Shown: one piece after another, positions 33,201 to 40,672 of the stretch | How the letters are laid out: each line of letters opens with the position of its first letter | Numbering within the stretch: position 1 is the first letter of the stretch | Source: Pseudanabaena sp. Salubria-1 | Lineage (GTDB): Bacteria; Cyanobacteriota; Cyanobacteriia; Pseudanabaenales; Pseudanabaenaceae | Reading direction: 5' to 3' | DNA: 43,235 nt | Assembly: GCA_023336205.1 (NCBI GenBank) | Contig: JALQCR010000052.1 | Location: forward strand, 1 to 43,235 | Notes under the pieces: model-generated | What the model was told of the DNA's origin: nothing | What the model saw: the letters and a program-made list of their open reading frames with translations, nothing else | Database searches by the model: none | Position numbers and translations under genes: made by a program

Positions 33201-33660
33201 TCGTGATTCTGCATTGAATGCAGGTATGGACGACTATCTCACTAAGCCTTTACAAATCAAAAGTTTGATTGCGGCTCTACAAAGAATTTCCCAACAGCAA
33301 AACATCGTTGTTGATCATAGTCAGCCCCATATTGACTTATCGACCATAACGAATCTAGAAGATCTTCTGGGCGCAGAGGATTTTGATAAATTAATTGACA
33401 TTTATTTAGAACATTCAGCGCAAACGATCGCCAGAATGAAGGAAGCTTTTAGAAAAAAAGACTTTATAGCTATAGCATCTGAAAATCATGACCTTAAGGG
33501 TGGTTGTGGAGCCTTTGGTGCGATCCAACTTTCTCGCTCTTGCCAAGCTCTGCAATCTATATGCAAAGAGATCATAGAGGCTAATGAATATGCTCATGAA
33601 GATGTCACCAAAATTGCCAGCCTTTTAAATAATGTAGAAGAGCAATATAATTATGGGTAG
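30283..33660 (+). CDS. Hybrid sensor histidine kinase (GAF-PAS-PAS-HisKA-HATPase-REC-REC-Hpt)
   Basis: 1125 residues from GTG 30283. Soluble (no membrane segments): GAF-like ~20-175, PAS ~225-345, PAS/PAC ~350-470, HisKA with SHELRTPMNAVIGM (H496), HATPase_c (NAIKFTESG; DTGIGIAPESI; GGTGLGLAICKHL), a degenerate receiver ~732-865 (ILCVNTNSTL lacks the acidic pair), a true receiver from ~886 (ILIVEDNPVNQR, D937 in IFMDLQMPIMSGWD), and Hpt with ENHDLKGGCGAFG (H1069). A full phosphorelay in one chain; the final response regulator is not nearby. The stop (33658-33660) lies in an IS1 element; the native end was VHQILQSREFNH, total 1136 residues. All domains precede the cut, so function is probably kept. 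Confidence 0.9.
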   Translation: MKKVHSKMLLCSEILQSMRQFDNADKIFQGITTKLLNLIQSGHIAIYQLDGFIDNHNGKSLRGNIVAEAIAPNCEPCSQEQIENILRQEYQWGQDITEQIIHFYTTGVSRCEINLAEMFAGKAYLLVPIVLSENDQNNALWGFLTVHQCSGLNGEDFGNWDADDVLILQQIAIQIELWILKDNALVSYQQVEAAAKNITEQLLCTLEELRLSNEELTSLHQEAEQEKFRFQNLFNVDPDGYFVTDSSGTILEANQPLLDMLEILYDYILGKPFVTFIARQHIEIFYNQLNYLSSPDYIKTSWEITLIPLQSDPFPAEIIVTKNINPVTNQVQFCWVVRNISDRKAIEQALQKSESLLAEAQRVAQLGNWEWNVSSNESTWSQELFHVFERDPMLGSPSYEEVLLLYIAEDRETHAQAVQQAITTGASYHLELRRQQPDGSYRYIEVFGHAEHDECGKVSRLYGTAQNISDRKLAEVVKSAEASNKAKTEFLSVMSHELRTPMNAVIGMTEILQRTSLSRQQQQYVNTILQGGEVLLSVINNILDFSRIESGHFELEEKPFKLHHCIEEVLELMASRTAEKRIELIAFVSPDMPQQLKGDYTRLRQILVNLVGNAIKFTESGEIVIAVNSQLIDRETNTYELQFEVRDTGIGIAPESIARLFKAFSQADNSIAGQYGGTGLGLAICKHLCELMGGEIAVSSNFGEGSTFSFSIRVQSIIEDLDVANAIAPELKGKRILCVNTNSTLQQAIALYAQPWGMNIQAAYTATEALQLLTKFDFEAVLIDRQLVENDGSEIDVLELAKSIQGIFPDLHLILLTPINGVLNENNNFSCFKDFIIKPISTSKLYQAFLNVFTNQKSTTFFPQNPQPSCETDHIVGDENFAKCYPFKILIVEDNPVNQRILLLMLENLGYQADVVDNGQKAVNNFLSRSYDLIFMDLQMPIMSGWDATKSIRQTPNHQPWIIGLSANAFSESRDSALNAGMDDYLTKPLQIKSLIAALQRISQQQNIVVDHSQPHIDLSTITNLEDLLGAEDFDKLIDIYLEHSAQTIARMKEAFRKKDFIAIASENHDLKGGCGAFGAIQLSRSCQALQSICKEIIEANEYAHEDVTKIASLLNNVEEQYNYG

Positions 33661-34473
33661 TCCTAAAAAGGAAAGGATGTAGGAAAATATCCAGATAGTT
33701 GATACAAAGTAAAGTAATGTCAGAAGCAAGGCCATCCTGTCCATCCTGCCAGTCCGTATCCGTTGTAAAAAACGGCAGTACACGACATGGAAAACAAAAT
33801 TATAAATGTCGGGACTGTGGTCGTCAATTTGTAGAAAATCCACAGTGGCAGAGAGTTTCAGAGCGTACCCAAGACACTTATGACCTTCTTGAGAAACTAC
33901 TACTAGAAAAAATCCCACTAGCTGGAATTGCCAGAGTCCTCAAGGTGTCAGAGAGATGGTTGCAAAGTTACGTCAATCATAAATATGAAAACGTTCCTCA
34001 GCAGGTGGAGGTAGAACCAAAACCAAAACGCCGTTTGACCATACAGATGGATGAATTGTGGTCTTTTGTGGACGACAAAGGCAATAAACAGTGGGTATGG
34101 CTTGCCATTGATGCCGAGACTCGTGAAATTGTCGGTTGTTATATAGGCGATCGCACTGGTGAATCAGCTCAGAAGTTATGGGAATCGTTGCCTAGCGTCT
34201 ATCGCCAATGTGCGGTTATTTATACTGACTTCTATTCGTCTTATCCAGTTGTCCTGCCCAGCAAACGTCATAGGGCTGTCGGGAAAGAAACGGGAAAGAC
34301 CAACTATATTGAGAGATTCAACTGTACGTTACGTCAACGAGTATCAAGACTAGTTAGAAAGACCTTATCCTTTTCTAAGAAATTGGAAAATCACATTGGA
34401 GCCATTTGGAATTTTATTCATCATTACAACGATTCTTTACCTCCGTGTGCGTCCTTTCCTTTTTAGGACTACC
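33656..34473 (+). mobile_element. IS1-family element b (818 bp, 8-bp TSD)
   Basis: Ends GGTAGTCCTAAAAAGGAAAG and the complement at 34454-34473. TSD TAATTATG at 33648-33655 and 34474-34481. Inserted in the last codons of the histidine kinase gene. Different from IS1 copy a: one continuous transposase gene. Confidence 0.93.
33717..34466 (+). CDS. IS1-family transposase b (single ORF)
   Basis: 249 residues from ATG 33717; a TTG at 33699 is also in frame. Zinc ribbon CPSCQSVSVVKNG then YKCRDCGRQF, HTH (PLAGIARVLKVSERWLQSYV), IS1 catalytic core IQMDELWSFVDDKGNKQWVW, IYTDFYSSYPVVLPS, and the basic end NCTLRQRVSRLVRKTLSFSK. No frameshift needed, unlike IS1a. Intact. Confidence 0.9.
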   Translation: MSEARPSCPSCQSVSVVKNGSTRHGKQNYKCRDCGRQFVENPQWQRVSERTQDTYDLLEKLLLEKIPLAGIARVLKVSERWLQSYVNHKYENVPQQVEVEPKPKRRLTIQMDELWSFVDDKGNKQWVWLAIDAETREIVGCYIGDRTGESAQKLWESLPSVYRQCAVIYTDFYSSYPVVLPSKRHRAVGKETGKTNYIERFNCTLRQRVSRLVRKTLSFSKKLENHIGAIWNFIHHYNDSLPPCASFPF

Positions 34474-34481
34474 TAATTATG

Positions 34482-34500
34482 TGCATCAAATACTTCAATC
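34482..34500 (+). other. Displaced 3' codons of the histidine kinase gene (part 1)
   Basis: With IS1b and one TSD copy removed, these bases continue the kinase frame as V-H-Q-I-L-Q-(S). They also hold the left TSD copy of the next IS (TACTTCAATC, 34491-34500). Confidence 0.85.
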
Positions 34501-35798
34501 CTTAGTGGTGCAGAAAACTCATGGGAGTCTCAAGATGAGACAATGGTAATACGGGCAAATTCGATACGAAAATCTAACTTTTCGCGTTTAGCAATAGAAG
34601 CAGAGGCAGGAGGAGGATTAGTTCTAGGCAAAATCTGCAAAATAGGAAGAGATTTTTGTTGGTAAAGAAGAGTGTGAAGCTGACGGAGACCGAGTTGCAG
34701 AAAACTCAAGCCGCGATGATCGTGCCAATCAATCGCAGCCCTTTGCCCCAAACGCACCAACATTATGCCAAGAATTACAGCAATCAGGTTAGCCGTGGCA
34801 AGGAGCATAAATAAACAGGTAAGAGCTTGAGCATCACGGAGATGAGAGCTAACCACATTAAAAGCCGCCGACTTGTAATCCTTAAAATGAGGTTCAATAC
34901 CGCCAAAGCGTTTGCCATAGAGAGCAAAAGTCTGTAATGAAGGGGGAATATCGGTAAGGACAGCCCATGAACCGTTAGCCATGTCTAGGTTAGCCGTCGC
35001 TAAGTGACAATTAACATCACCGAGTACGGTGACATTGGGAACTAGATAAGCTTGCTCTGTGGGAGGTATCAGTTGTTCGACGCGCTTGGTTGTACCTGTC
35101 GGCAAAGTCACTAGCAGATCCGACTTTGCGCGAATTGCCCAAGACCATTGATTTTGCTGTAACCATCGAATTAATTCCCCATGTTCAAAGCCTCGGTCGG
35201 CAAGTAAGGTCACTTTGCTTTCTGGCGGCAATAGGGTGAGTACTTGTTCTAATACGGGACGGTAATGCTCAAAGCCAACAGTAGCGCTTCCATGCTCTAA
35301 TACCACTTGCGCTAAAGTAATCGACCTTCCACCCCAAATCAAGCATATTTCGATCAGACAGAATTTATCCCACAGCATACTCGTATCGAGAGCTAGTTCC
35401 AACGATGCTCCTGCAAATGCTTGGAGAAAGTGCTTCACCAATGGGTTATAGAATGTCTCGGCGATGATATGTGGATTATGCACAAAGTAGCTTAGTCTTT
35501 CCATCTGACTTCTGGCTTGGCACTCTCGATGGCTTAAATAGGGCAACCAATGACTCAGACTCGCACTTCCTGATTGCAATATCGCAGCTACAGACTCCGC
35601 AAATCCTTGGAGATGTCGCTTATCTTTTGGCTTGAGCCATTGACGCAATTGTTGTTGTAGCTGAAGATATAGGTGGGGCATGGATAAGATCTTTTGTTGA
35701 GGAACTTGAGTATCTCATCTCTTGCCCCTTTTTGCCTCTTGTCTCATGATGAGATTCTATGCCTAGCAACGCTTTTCAGATTTTTCTGCACCACTAAG
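34501..35798 (-). mobile_element. IS4-like element c (1298 bp, 10-bp TSD)
   Basis: Ends CTTAGTGGTGCAGAAAACTC and, complemented at the right, CTTAGTGGTGCAGAAAAATC. TSD TACTTCAATC at 34491-34500 and 35799-35808. Sits 27 bp from IS1b, in the former 3' end of the kinase gene. Confidence 0.92.
34530..35681 (-). CDS. IS4-family transposase c
   Basis: 383 residues. D in LALDTSMLWDKFCLIEI, D in TLLADRGFEHGELIRWL, and E in YGKRFGGIEPHFKDYKS, the Y-R-E-K signature of IS4. The hydrophobic stretch after it (LFMLLATANLIAVILGIM) is usual for the family. Intact, unrelated in sequence to transposase b and to the three-copy element. Confidence 0.9.
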   Translation of the reverse strand: MPHLYLQLQQQLRQWLKPKDKRHLQGFAESVAAILQSGSASLSHWLPYLSHRECQARSQMERLSYFVHNPHIIAETFYNPLVKHFLQAFAGASLELALDTSMLWDKFCLIEICLIWGGRSITLAQVVLEHGSATVGFEHYRPVLEQVLTLLPPESKVTLLADRGFEHGELIRWLQQNQWSWAIRAKSDLLVTLPTGTTKRVEQLIPPTEQAYLVPNVTVLGDVNCHLATANLDMANGSWAVLTDIPPSLQTFALYGKRFGGIEPHFKDYKSAAFNVVSSHLRDAQALTCLFMLLATANLIAVILGIMLVRLGQRAAIDWHDHRGLSFLQLGLRQLHTLLYQQKSLPILQILPRTNPPPASASIAKREKLDFRIEFARITIVSS

Positions 35799-35808
35799 TA
35801 CTTCAATC

Positions 35809-35827
35809 TAGAGAATTTAATCACTGA
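35809..35827 (+). other. Displaced 3' codons of the histidine kinase gene (part 2)
   Basis: Completes the native kinase end after both ISs are removed: (S)-R-E-F-N-H and TGA at 35825-35827. Confidence 0.82.
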
Positions 35828-35831
35828 TGTA

Positions 35832-35942
35832 AGAAACCATTGAGGAATTACTTCTTGCGTTTAAAATCCCTAAGAGATCCCCCTCAATCCCCCTTTTTAA
35901 GGGGGATTGAGGGGGATCTAGACAATTCTTAAATGGTTTCTA
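35832..35942. mobile_element. MITE with AGAAACCATT ends (uninterrupted copy)
   Basis: Inverted ends AGAAACCATT (35832-35841) and AATGGTTTCT (35932-35941) around a strong hairpin of GATCCCCCTCAATCCCCCTT type. ATGTA on both sides (35827-35831 and 35943-35947) may be a TSD. Relative of the outer element at 29864-30187. Ends 41 bp before the gpmA start. Confidence 0.75.
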
Positions 35943-35983
35943 ATGTAGGAACCAAGGTTTTTAGTAATATCTGGAAAAAAATA

Positions 35984-36682
35984 ATGGCTCAACTCATATT
36001 GATTCGTCATGGACAAAGCCTTTGGAATGCGCTCAATAAATTTACAGGCTGGGTAGATGTTCCGCTCAGCGAACGTGGTCGTGCCGAGGCAACGATCGCA
36101 TCTTGTCGGCTCAGTGATTATCGGGTGAATGTCTGTTTTACAAGTAGATTAATTAGGGCGATCGAAACAGCGATGATCTGTCTGACTGAACGCGATGACA
36201 TTTGTGGTGGCAAAATTCCGATTATTAAGCATGAAAAGTCTGACCAAGTTTGGCATGGTTGGAATAGCTATGATGGAAACCCAGACGAAGAACTCCCCAT
36301 TTTTACCAATGAAGCTCTCAATGAGCGATTTTATGGTGATTTACAGGGCTTAAACAAAGCGGATACTGCTGAGAAATATGGCAGTGAACAGGTCTATGAG
36401 TGGCGGAGATCTTACAGTGTCCGACCACCAGGGGGAGAAAGTTTAGAAGATACCCAAAAGAGAGTAAATGCTTATTTCAGAAGCCGTATTCTGCCCCATC
36501 TTCTCCAAGGCGACAACGTCCTGATTACTGCCCATGGGAATTCCCTAAGATCGATCATGATGATGTTAGATCACCTCAGCCCATCAGAAGTGACAGCGCT
36601 AGAATTAGCGACAGGTGTACCAATTGCCTATGAGCTTGATATCTCTGGGGAAGTGATCAGCAAAAAAATCTTAAACGATTAG
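35984..36682 (+). CDS. gpmA: 2,3-bisphosphoglycerate-dependent phosphoglycerate mutase
   Basis: Interconverts 3- and 2-phosphoglycerate in glycolysis. ATG 35984 gives 232 residues, normal for GpmA; an in-frame ATG at 35933 lies inside the MITE and adds unrelated residues. Key features: LIRHGQSLWN with phospho-His H9, FTGWVDVPLSERG, TSRLIRAIETA, the catalytic ALNERFYGDLQGLNK, and ITAHGNSLRSIMM with H184. A MITE starts at the G of the TAG stop, and the stop is kept. dPGM is less common in cyanobacteria than the cofactor-independent enzyme, so a phosphatase paralogue is conceivable, but the motif set is that of GpmA. Confidence 0.9.
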   Translation: MAQLILIRHGQSLWNALNKFTGWVDVPLSERGRAEATIASCRLSDYRVNVCFTSRLIRAIETAMICLTERDDICGGKIPIIKHEKSDQVWHGWNSYDGNPDEELPIFTNEALNERFYGDLQGLNKADTAEKYGSEQVYEWRRSYSVRPPGGESLEDTQKRVNAYFRSRILPHLLQGDNVLITAHGNSLRSIMMMLDHLSPSEVTALELATGVPIAYELDISGEVISKKILND

Positions 36683-36831
36683 AGCGTGTTTGAGAAGTTT
36701 TGCTTTAGCCCCCCTAGCCCCCCAATTCTGGGGGGAACAAGATTAAAGTCCCCCAGAATTGGGGGATTTAGGGGGCAAAAACATTGGCTTTAGCTAAAAA
36801 AATTGTGTATATTGACTTCTCAAACATGCTC
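36682..36831. mobile_element. 150-bp MITE (GAGCRTGTTTGAGAAGT ends, TSD TTA)
   Basis: 17-bp terminal repeat (36682-36698 and complement 36815-36831, one mismatch). TSD TTA at 36679-36681 and 36832-36834. The core (CCCCCAATTCTGGGGG...CCCCCAGAATTGGGGG) is the same as that of the MITE at 29913-30087, although the ends differ. Confidence 0.85.
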
Positions 36832-36873
36832 TTAGCGATCGCTCTGGCTTTGTATCTTAGGCGATCGCTTTTC

Positions 36874-37440
36874 CTAAAAACTGACATCTTCGTAAAGATC
36901 GTCAAATTTCCCTTCAAAGTTGATGCTCGATAATTGGAATTTATCTTGCTCTCCAGAATATGACTTTAACACCCATAATCCCTCTTCATTGCGGCGAAAG
37001 CAGTCAAGACGCTGGCGTTTGGTGCTAACTAGAACGTACTCTTCTAGAGTTTCTATTTGTTGATAATCAGCAAATTTATCGCCGCGATCAAATCCCTCAG
37101 TAGATTTTGATAGAACTTCGATAATTAGTTTTGGGAATCGCTTATGATTTGGAGTTTGGGCATCACTAGGATCGCAAGTCACCATCACATCTGGATAATA
37201 AAAGCGATTTAATGAATCGATTCTAGCTTTCATGTCAGACATATAAACACGACAACTAGAGCCGCGTAAATGATTGCGGATTACAAAAGCCATGTTTAAT
37301 GCGATCGTAACGTGAGGATCGTTTGCGCCAGCCATTGCGTAAACATACCCATCGATATATTCATGTTTAATTGCACTTTTTTCCTCCATTTCGAGATATT
37401 CGTCTGGAGTCACGTAATCAATTTTTGGTATTGCAATCAT
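36874..37440 (-). CDS. Uma2-family (DUF820) protein, paralogue a
   Basis: 188 residues. YVTPDEYLEMEEKSAIKHEY, YVYAMAGANDPHVTIAL, CRVYMSDMKARIDSLNRFYY, PDVMVTCDPSD (PD), LIIEVLSKSTEGFDRGDKF (E...K) and EYVLVSTKRQRLDCFR. About 80% identical by eye to the gene at 39389-39952; the two flank the MFS gene. Function unknown. Confidence 0.87.
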   Translation of the reverse strand: MIAIPKIDYVTPDEYLEMEEKSAIKHEYIDGYVYAMAGANDPHVTIALNMAFVIRNHLRGSSCRVYMSDMKARIDSLNRFYYPDVMVTCDPSDAQTPNHKRFPKLIIEVLSKSTEGFDRGDKFADYQQIETLEEYVLVSTKRQRLDCFRRNEEGLWVLKSYSGEQDKFQLSSINFEGKFDDLYEDVSF

Positions 37441-37493
37441 GGCTTACCTACTGAGCAATTTAGATTAAGCTAGTTCTTATTGTATATCTGATT

Positions 37494-37556
37494 TTACGTG
37501 GATGGAATTCCTGCAATCATATAAGTTTGGGCTGGCGCGGGGGCGCAGCCCCCACA
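37494..37556. repeat. Dispersed GC-rich repeat, second copy
   Basis: Inverted relative to 15315-15376. Shared blocks: TTACGTGGA, GGAATTCCTG, GGGCTGGC and CGGGGGC. Not part of any gene. Confidence 0.6.
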
Positions 37557-37565
37557 GAACCTAAA

Positions 37566-37613
37566 TTATACTAGTACACAAAAGTGTGATTACACTTTTG
37601 TGTACTAGTATAA
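37566..37613. terminator. 22-bp perfect hairpin downstream of the MFS gene
   Basis: TTATACTAGTACACAAAAG... stem (37566-37587 with 37592-37613), loop GATT. Lies 17 bp after the stop of the MFS gene on the minus strand and could terminate it. The inner part ACAAAAGTGT recurs in the hairpin at 39361-39384. Confidence 0.7.
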
Positions 37614-37630
37614 TAAGCGATCGCTAAAGC

Positions 37631-39229
37631 CTAGTGACCGCCGCTAGCGGCATCTGAGACTCTAACTTTCTTAAAGAACAAAACTGCCACTCCGCTCAAT
37701 AGCAAAGCAAAGCCAATAAAGTAGAAACAATCATTAAAAGCCATCACATAGGACTCACGACTCACAGTACTTGCGATCGCTTGAAAAGCCTGAGACTGAG
37801 CCGTATTAAAATCCGTACCCTTACTCACAAACAACTGCGTCAAAGTATCCACTCGTTGCTGTGTTTCAGGATTATACAAAGAGATCGCATCACCCAAACG
37901 ATTGGAGTGAAACTTTTCGCGCTGCGTTAACAAAGTTGCCAAAGCTGCAATCCCAAACGAGCCGCCTAAATTACGCATCATGTTAAATAAACCACTAGCC
38001 GAACCCGCTTGAGACTTTGCTAAACCTGCGGTAGCGACAGCCGATAGAGGAACCATAATTAGCGGTTGCCCCATCGCTCTAACTAGCTGCGACCAGCGTA
38101 ACTGCTCGATGCCACTGAGATTGGTGAGGTCAGAATTCATAAAACAGCTAATCGAGAACACAATTACGCCCATACCGATTACCAAACGGCTATCCACTAG
38201 CTGAATTAACTTTGGTACAAAAGGAATCAAAAACAATTGTGGAATCCCAGCCCACATTAATACTTCGCCAATTTGCAGAGCATTATATTTCTGGATTTGG
38301 ACGAGATATAGAGGCAGAAGATAAATGGAGCCATATAAACCTATTCCCAATGAGATGTTAACGATACTTGCCAAACCAAAATTGCGATCGCGTAATAATC
38401 GTAAATTAATAAATGGCTGTTTGCGTGTTAATTCGATCCAGAAAAATAGTGATAGAAATGTAGCTGCGATCGCGCCGAGGGTGATAATCAATGACGAGCT
38501 AAACCAATCTTTGCGCGAACCTTCCTCTAAAACTACTTGCAAAGAAGCTAAACCGATCGCCATCGAAATAATTCCCCACCAGTCACCTTGATTTAGCAAT
38601 TCTGGCTTTGGTGGTTGCTGCTTGATCCCGTACCAAACTCCTGCAAGTAGTAACAACCCTGGAATGACATTTAAATAGAAAATATAGTGCCAGCTATAAT
38701 TATCCGTAAGCCATCCGCCCAAGGTGGGGCCAATTGAAGGCGCAAAGGTGGCGGTAATGCCAAATAATGCCATACCTACAGGCTGCTTGGAGGGTGGCAA
38801 GGTCACTAACATATTCGTAAATGCCATCGGGATTAAAATCCCTCCTGTAGCTCCTTGCAAAGCCCGAAAGACAATCATGGATGATAAGTCCCAAGCAGAA
38901 GCACAACAGATCGAAAAGAAGATGAATAAGGCGGCGTTAACTAAGATGTAGCGGCGAATTGAAAATACCTGCGATAACCAGCCCGTCAATGGAATCACGA
39001 CAATCTCAGCGACAAGATAGGCTGTGGAAATCCAAGACCCTTCTTCTAAGGTTGCTCCTAATGCGGCTTGAATATCTTGGAGTGAGGAGTTGGTAATTTG
39101 AATATCCAATACTGCCATGAATGCGCCCAGCATACTTGCTGCAACTCCTATCCAGATTCTTAAAGGTACATAATCTGGGGGAAGTGTAGAATTTGGGCGC
39201 TGGTTTCTAAGGGCACTGATATTCGGCAA
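37631..39229 (-). CDS. DHA2-family MFS efflux transporter (EmrB/QacA-like)
   Basis: Proton-coupled drug exporter of the inner membrane, 532 residues with 14 predicted membrane segments. Motifs: AFMAVLDIQITNSSLQDI in TM1 (DHA2 motif D1), WISTAYLVAEIVVIPLTG in TM2 with the loop VFSIRRYILV, motif C region FGITATFAPSIGPTLGGWL, FRALQGATGGILIPMAF. No adjacent EmrA-type membrane fusion gene or TetR regulator; it is flanked by Uma2 paralogues instead. Transcription probably ends at the 37566 hairpin. Confidence 0.9.
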   Translation of the reverse strand: MPNISALRNQRPNSTLPPDYVPLRIWIGVAASMLGAFMAVLDIQITNSSLQDIQAALGATLEEGSWISTAYLVAEIVVIPLTGWLSQVFSIRRYILVNAALFIFFSICCASAWDLSSMIVFRALQGATGGILIPMAFTNMLVTLPPSKQPVGMALFGITATFAPSIGPTLGGWLTDNYSWHYIFYLNVIPGLLLLAGVWYGIKQQPPKPELLNQGDWWGIISMAIGLASLQVVLEEGSRKDWFSSSLIITLGAIAATFLSLFFWIELTRKQPFINLRLLRDRNFGLASIVNISLGIGLYGSIYLLPLYLVQIQKYNALQIGEVLMWAGIPQLFLIPFVPKLIQLVDSRLVIGMGVIVFSISCFMNSDLTNLSGIEQLRWSQLVRAMGQPLIMVPLSAVATAGLAKSQAGSASGLFNMMRNLGGSFGIAALATLLTQREKFHSNRLGDAISLYNPETQQRVDTLTQLFVSKGTDFNTAQSQAFQAIASTVSRESYVMAFNDCFYFIGFALLLSGVAVLFFKKVRVSDAASGGH

Positions 39230-39360
39230 GGTTTTGACTCTATAGTCTTACTGTTAACCTAACCATGACCGACTAACACTTGATTTGCTGCATGAATTGA
39301 TTGATTACGATATAAGTTGTAATCTTTGCGATCGCCATACATGACATGTAATACCAATTC

Positions 39361-39384
39361 ACAAAAGTGTGACAACACTTCTGT
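39361..39384. repeat. Hairpin ACAAAAGTGT-GACA-ACACTTCTGT
   Basis: Ten-bp stem with one mismatch, 4 bp downstream of the Uma2 paralogue b stop (39389) on the minus strand. Shares its arms with the 37566 hairpin. Could terminate the Uma2 pair. Confidence 0.55.
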
Positions 39385-39388
39385 ATTT

Positions 39389-39952
39389 CTAAAATTTGAC
39401 ATCTTCATAGAGATCGACAAATTTCCCTTCAAAGTTGATACTTGACAACTGAAAATTTTCTTGAGCATTAGAATATGACTCTAAAAACCAGCGTCCATCT
39501 TCTTTCCGAAAACAATCGATGCGTTGACGTTTTGTGTTAACTAGAACATATTCTTCGAGACTCTCTATTTGTTGATAATCAGTAAACTTATCACCGCGAT
39601 CAAATCCTTCGGTAGACTTTGATAGAACTTCGATAATCAGTTTAGGAAATCTTTTTTGATTTTGCGATTGGGTATCTCTAGGATCGCAAGTTACCATGAC
39701 ATCTGGATAATAAAAACGATTTAATGAATCGATTCTCGCTTTCATGTCAGAGATATAAACACGGCAATCAGAGCCACGCAAATGGCTACGGATCATCGTA
39801 AAAGCATTGCTTGCGATCGTAACATGAGGATCGTTTGCGCCAGCCATTGCATAAACATATCCATCGATATATTCATGTTTGATTTCGCTTGTTTCCTCCA
39901 TTTCGAGATATTCGTCTGGAGTTATGTAATTAAACCTTGGTGTGGCAATCAT
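39389..39952 (-). CDS. Uma2-family (DUF820) protein, paralogue b
   Basis: 187 residues. Same block order as the gene at 36874-37440 (YITPDEYLEMEETSEIKHEY; YVYAMAGANDPHVTIAS; LIIEVLSKSTEGFDRGDKF), differing mainly around residues 45-55 and 150-165. Starts 8 bp after the next Uma2 gene's stop, so both are probably one transcript. Confidence 0.87.
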   Translation of the reverse strand: MIATPRFNYITPDEYLEMEETSEIKHEYIDGYVYAMAGANDPHVTIASNAFTMIRSHLRGSDCRVYISDMKARIDSLNRFYYPDVMVTCDPRDTQSQNQKRFPKLIIEVLSKSTEGFDRGDKFTDYQQIESLEEYVLVNTKRQRIDCFRKEDGRWFLESYSNAQENFQLSSINFEGKFVDLYEDVKF

Positions 39953-39960
39953 AATTTATC

Positions 39961-40560
39961 TCATGAGCTGGGAGGGAGTATCGAAGTTAATGCGATCGCA
40001 AAATCAGGAAATGCTAAAAGAGAGGCTTGGTTTGGCTCAGTAAGAATAAGCTGCTCGGTGTAACCTGTTGGCGTTGGTTTACGAAAGATATGCAGTTGAC
40101 GTTTTTGGGGAGCCAGAACCCAGTAGTCAGCGATACCAGCCTTGGCATAGAGTTTATCTTTGATTTCACAATCCTGTTTTAGCGTGGAGTCGGCAACTTC
40201 TACGACAAGATAAATTTGCTCAGGACGAGGATGTTGTTCAACATAATCTAAAACTGTCCCTTGGGCGATCGCTAAATCTGGTTCTGGTTCTGAGAAATTA
40301 TCTAAATGAACGGGGTCTTGGGTGCGAACTAATGCCGAATTACCGAGGCGATCGCGCAAAATATTTGCTAGCAGATGTAATGAGGTGACATGGGGAGTTC
40401 CTTTGGCAGCCATCAGGGTGATTTGTCCAGTAATTAGTTCTGTGCGATCGCCACTGAGAAGCCCCAACTCACTCATGCGATGATAATCCTGTACTGTCCA
40501 ACGCTTGAGATTTGCTGGCTCTATGGTGATGACTGTTTGGGGGATGTTTGCAAGAGTCAT
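39961..40560 (-). CDS. Uma2-family (DUF820) protein
   Basis: 199 residues, a different Uma2 subgroup: RWTVQDYHRMSELGLLSGDR, TELITGQITLMAAKGTPH, the PEPDLAIAQGT core (PD), IYLVVEVADSTLKQDCEIKD (E...K), then KLYAKAGIADYWVLAPQKRQ. Complete PD-(D/E)XK-like pattern. First gene of a likely two-gene Uma2 transcript with paralogue b. Confidence 0.87.
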   Translation of the reverse strand: MTLANIPQTVITIEPANLKRWTVQDYHRMSELGLLSGDRTELITGQITLMAAKGTPHVTSLHLLANILRDRLGNSALVRTQDPVHLDNFSEPEPDLAIAQGTVLDYVEQHPRPEQIYLVVEVADSTLKQDCEIKDKLYAKAGIADYWVLAPQKRQLHIFRKPTPTGYTEQLILTEPNQASLLAFPDFAIALTSILPPSS

Positions 40561-40672
40561 GATCTTAGACAGTCAGTAATATTTGACATCTCCTATTTTA
40601 TACCTTGAGTTAGCCGCGATTAATCATACATTTCTTGTGGTTTTCATTTGGGTTCATTAGGTACTGGATTAA

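Noticed and set aside
35933..35983. N-terminal extension of phosphoglycerate mutase from ATG 35933
   Set aside because: The first bases lie in a MITE and the 17 added residues do not resemble the family; ATG 35984 starts directly with the conserved LILIRHG strand.
39259..39468. 69-aa minus-strand ORF between MFS and Uma2 paralogue b
   Set aside because: Mostly the Uma2 3' end read in another frame plus a hairpin; no independent support.
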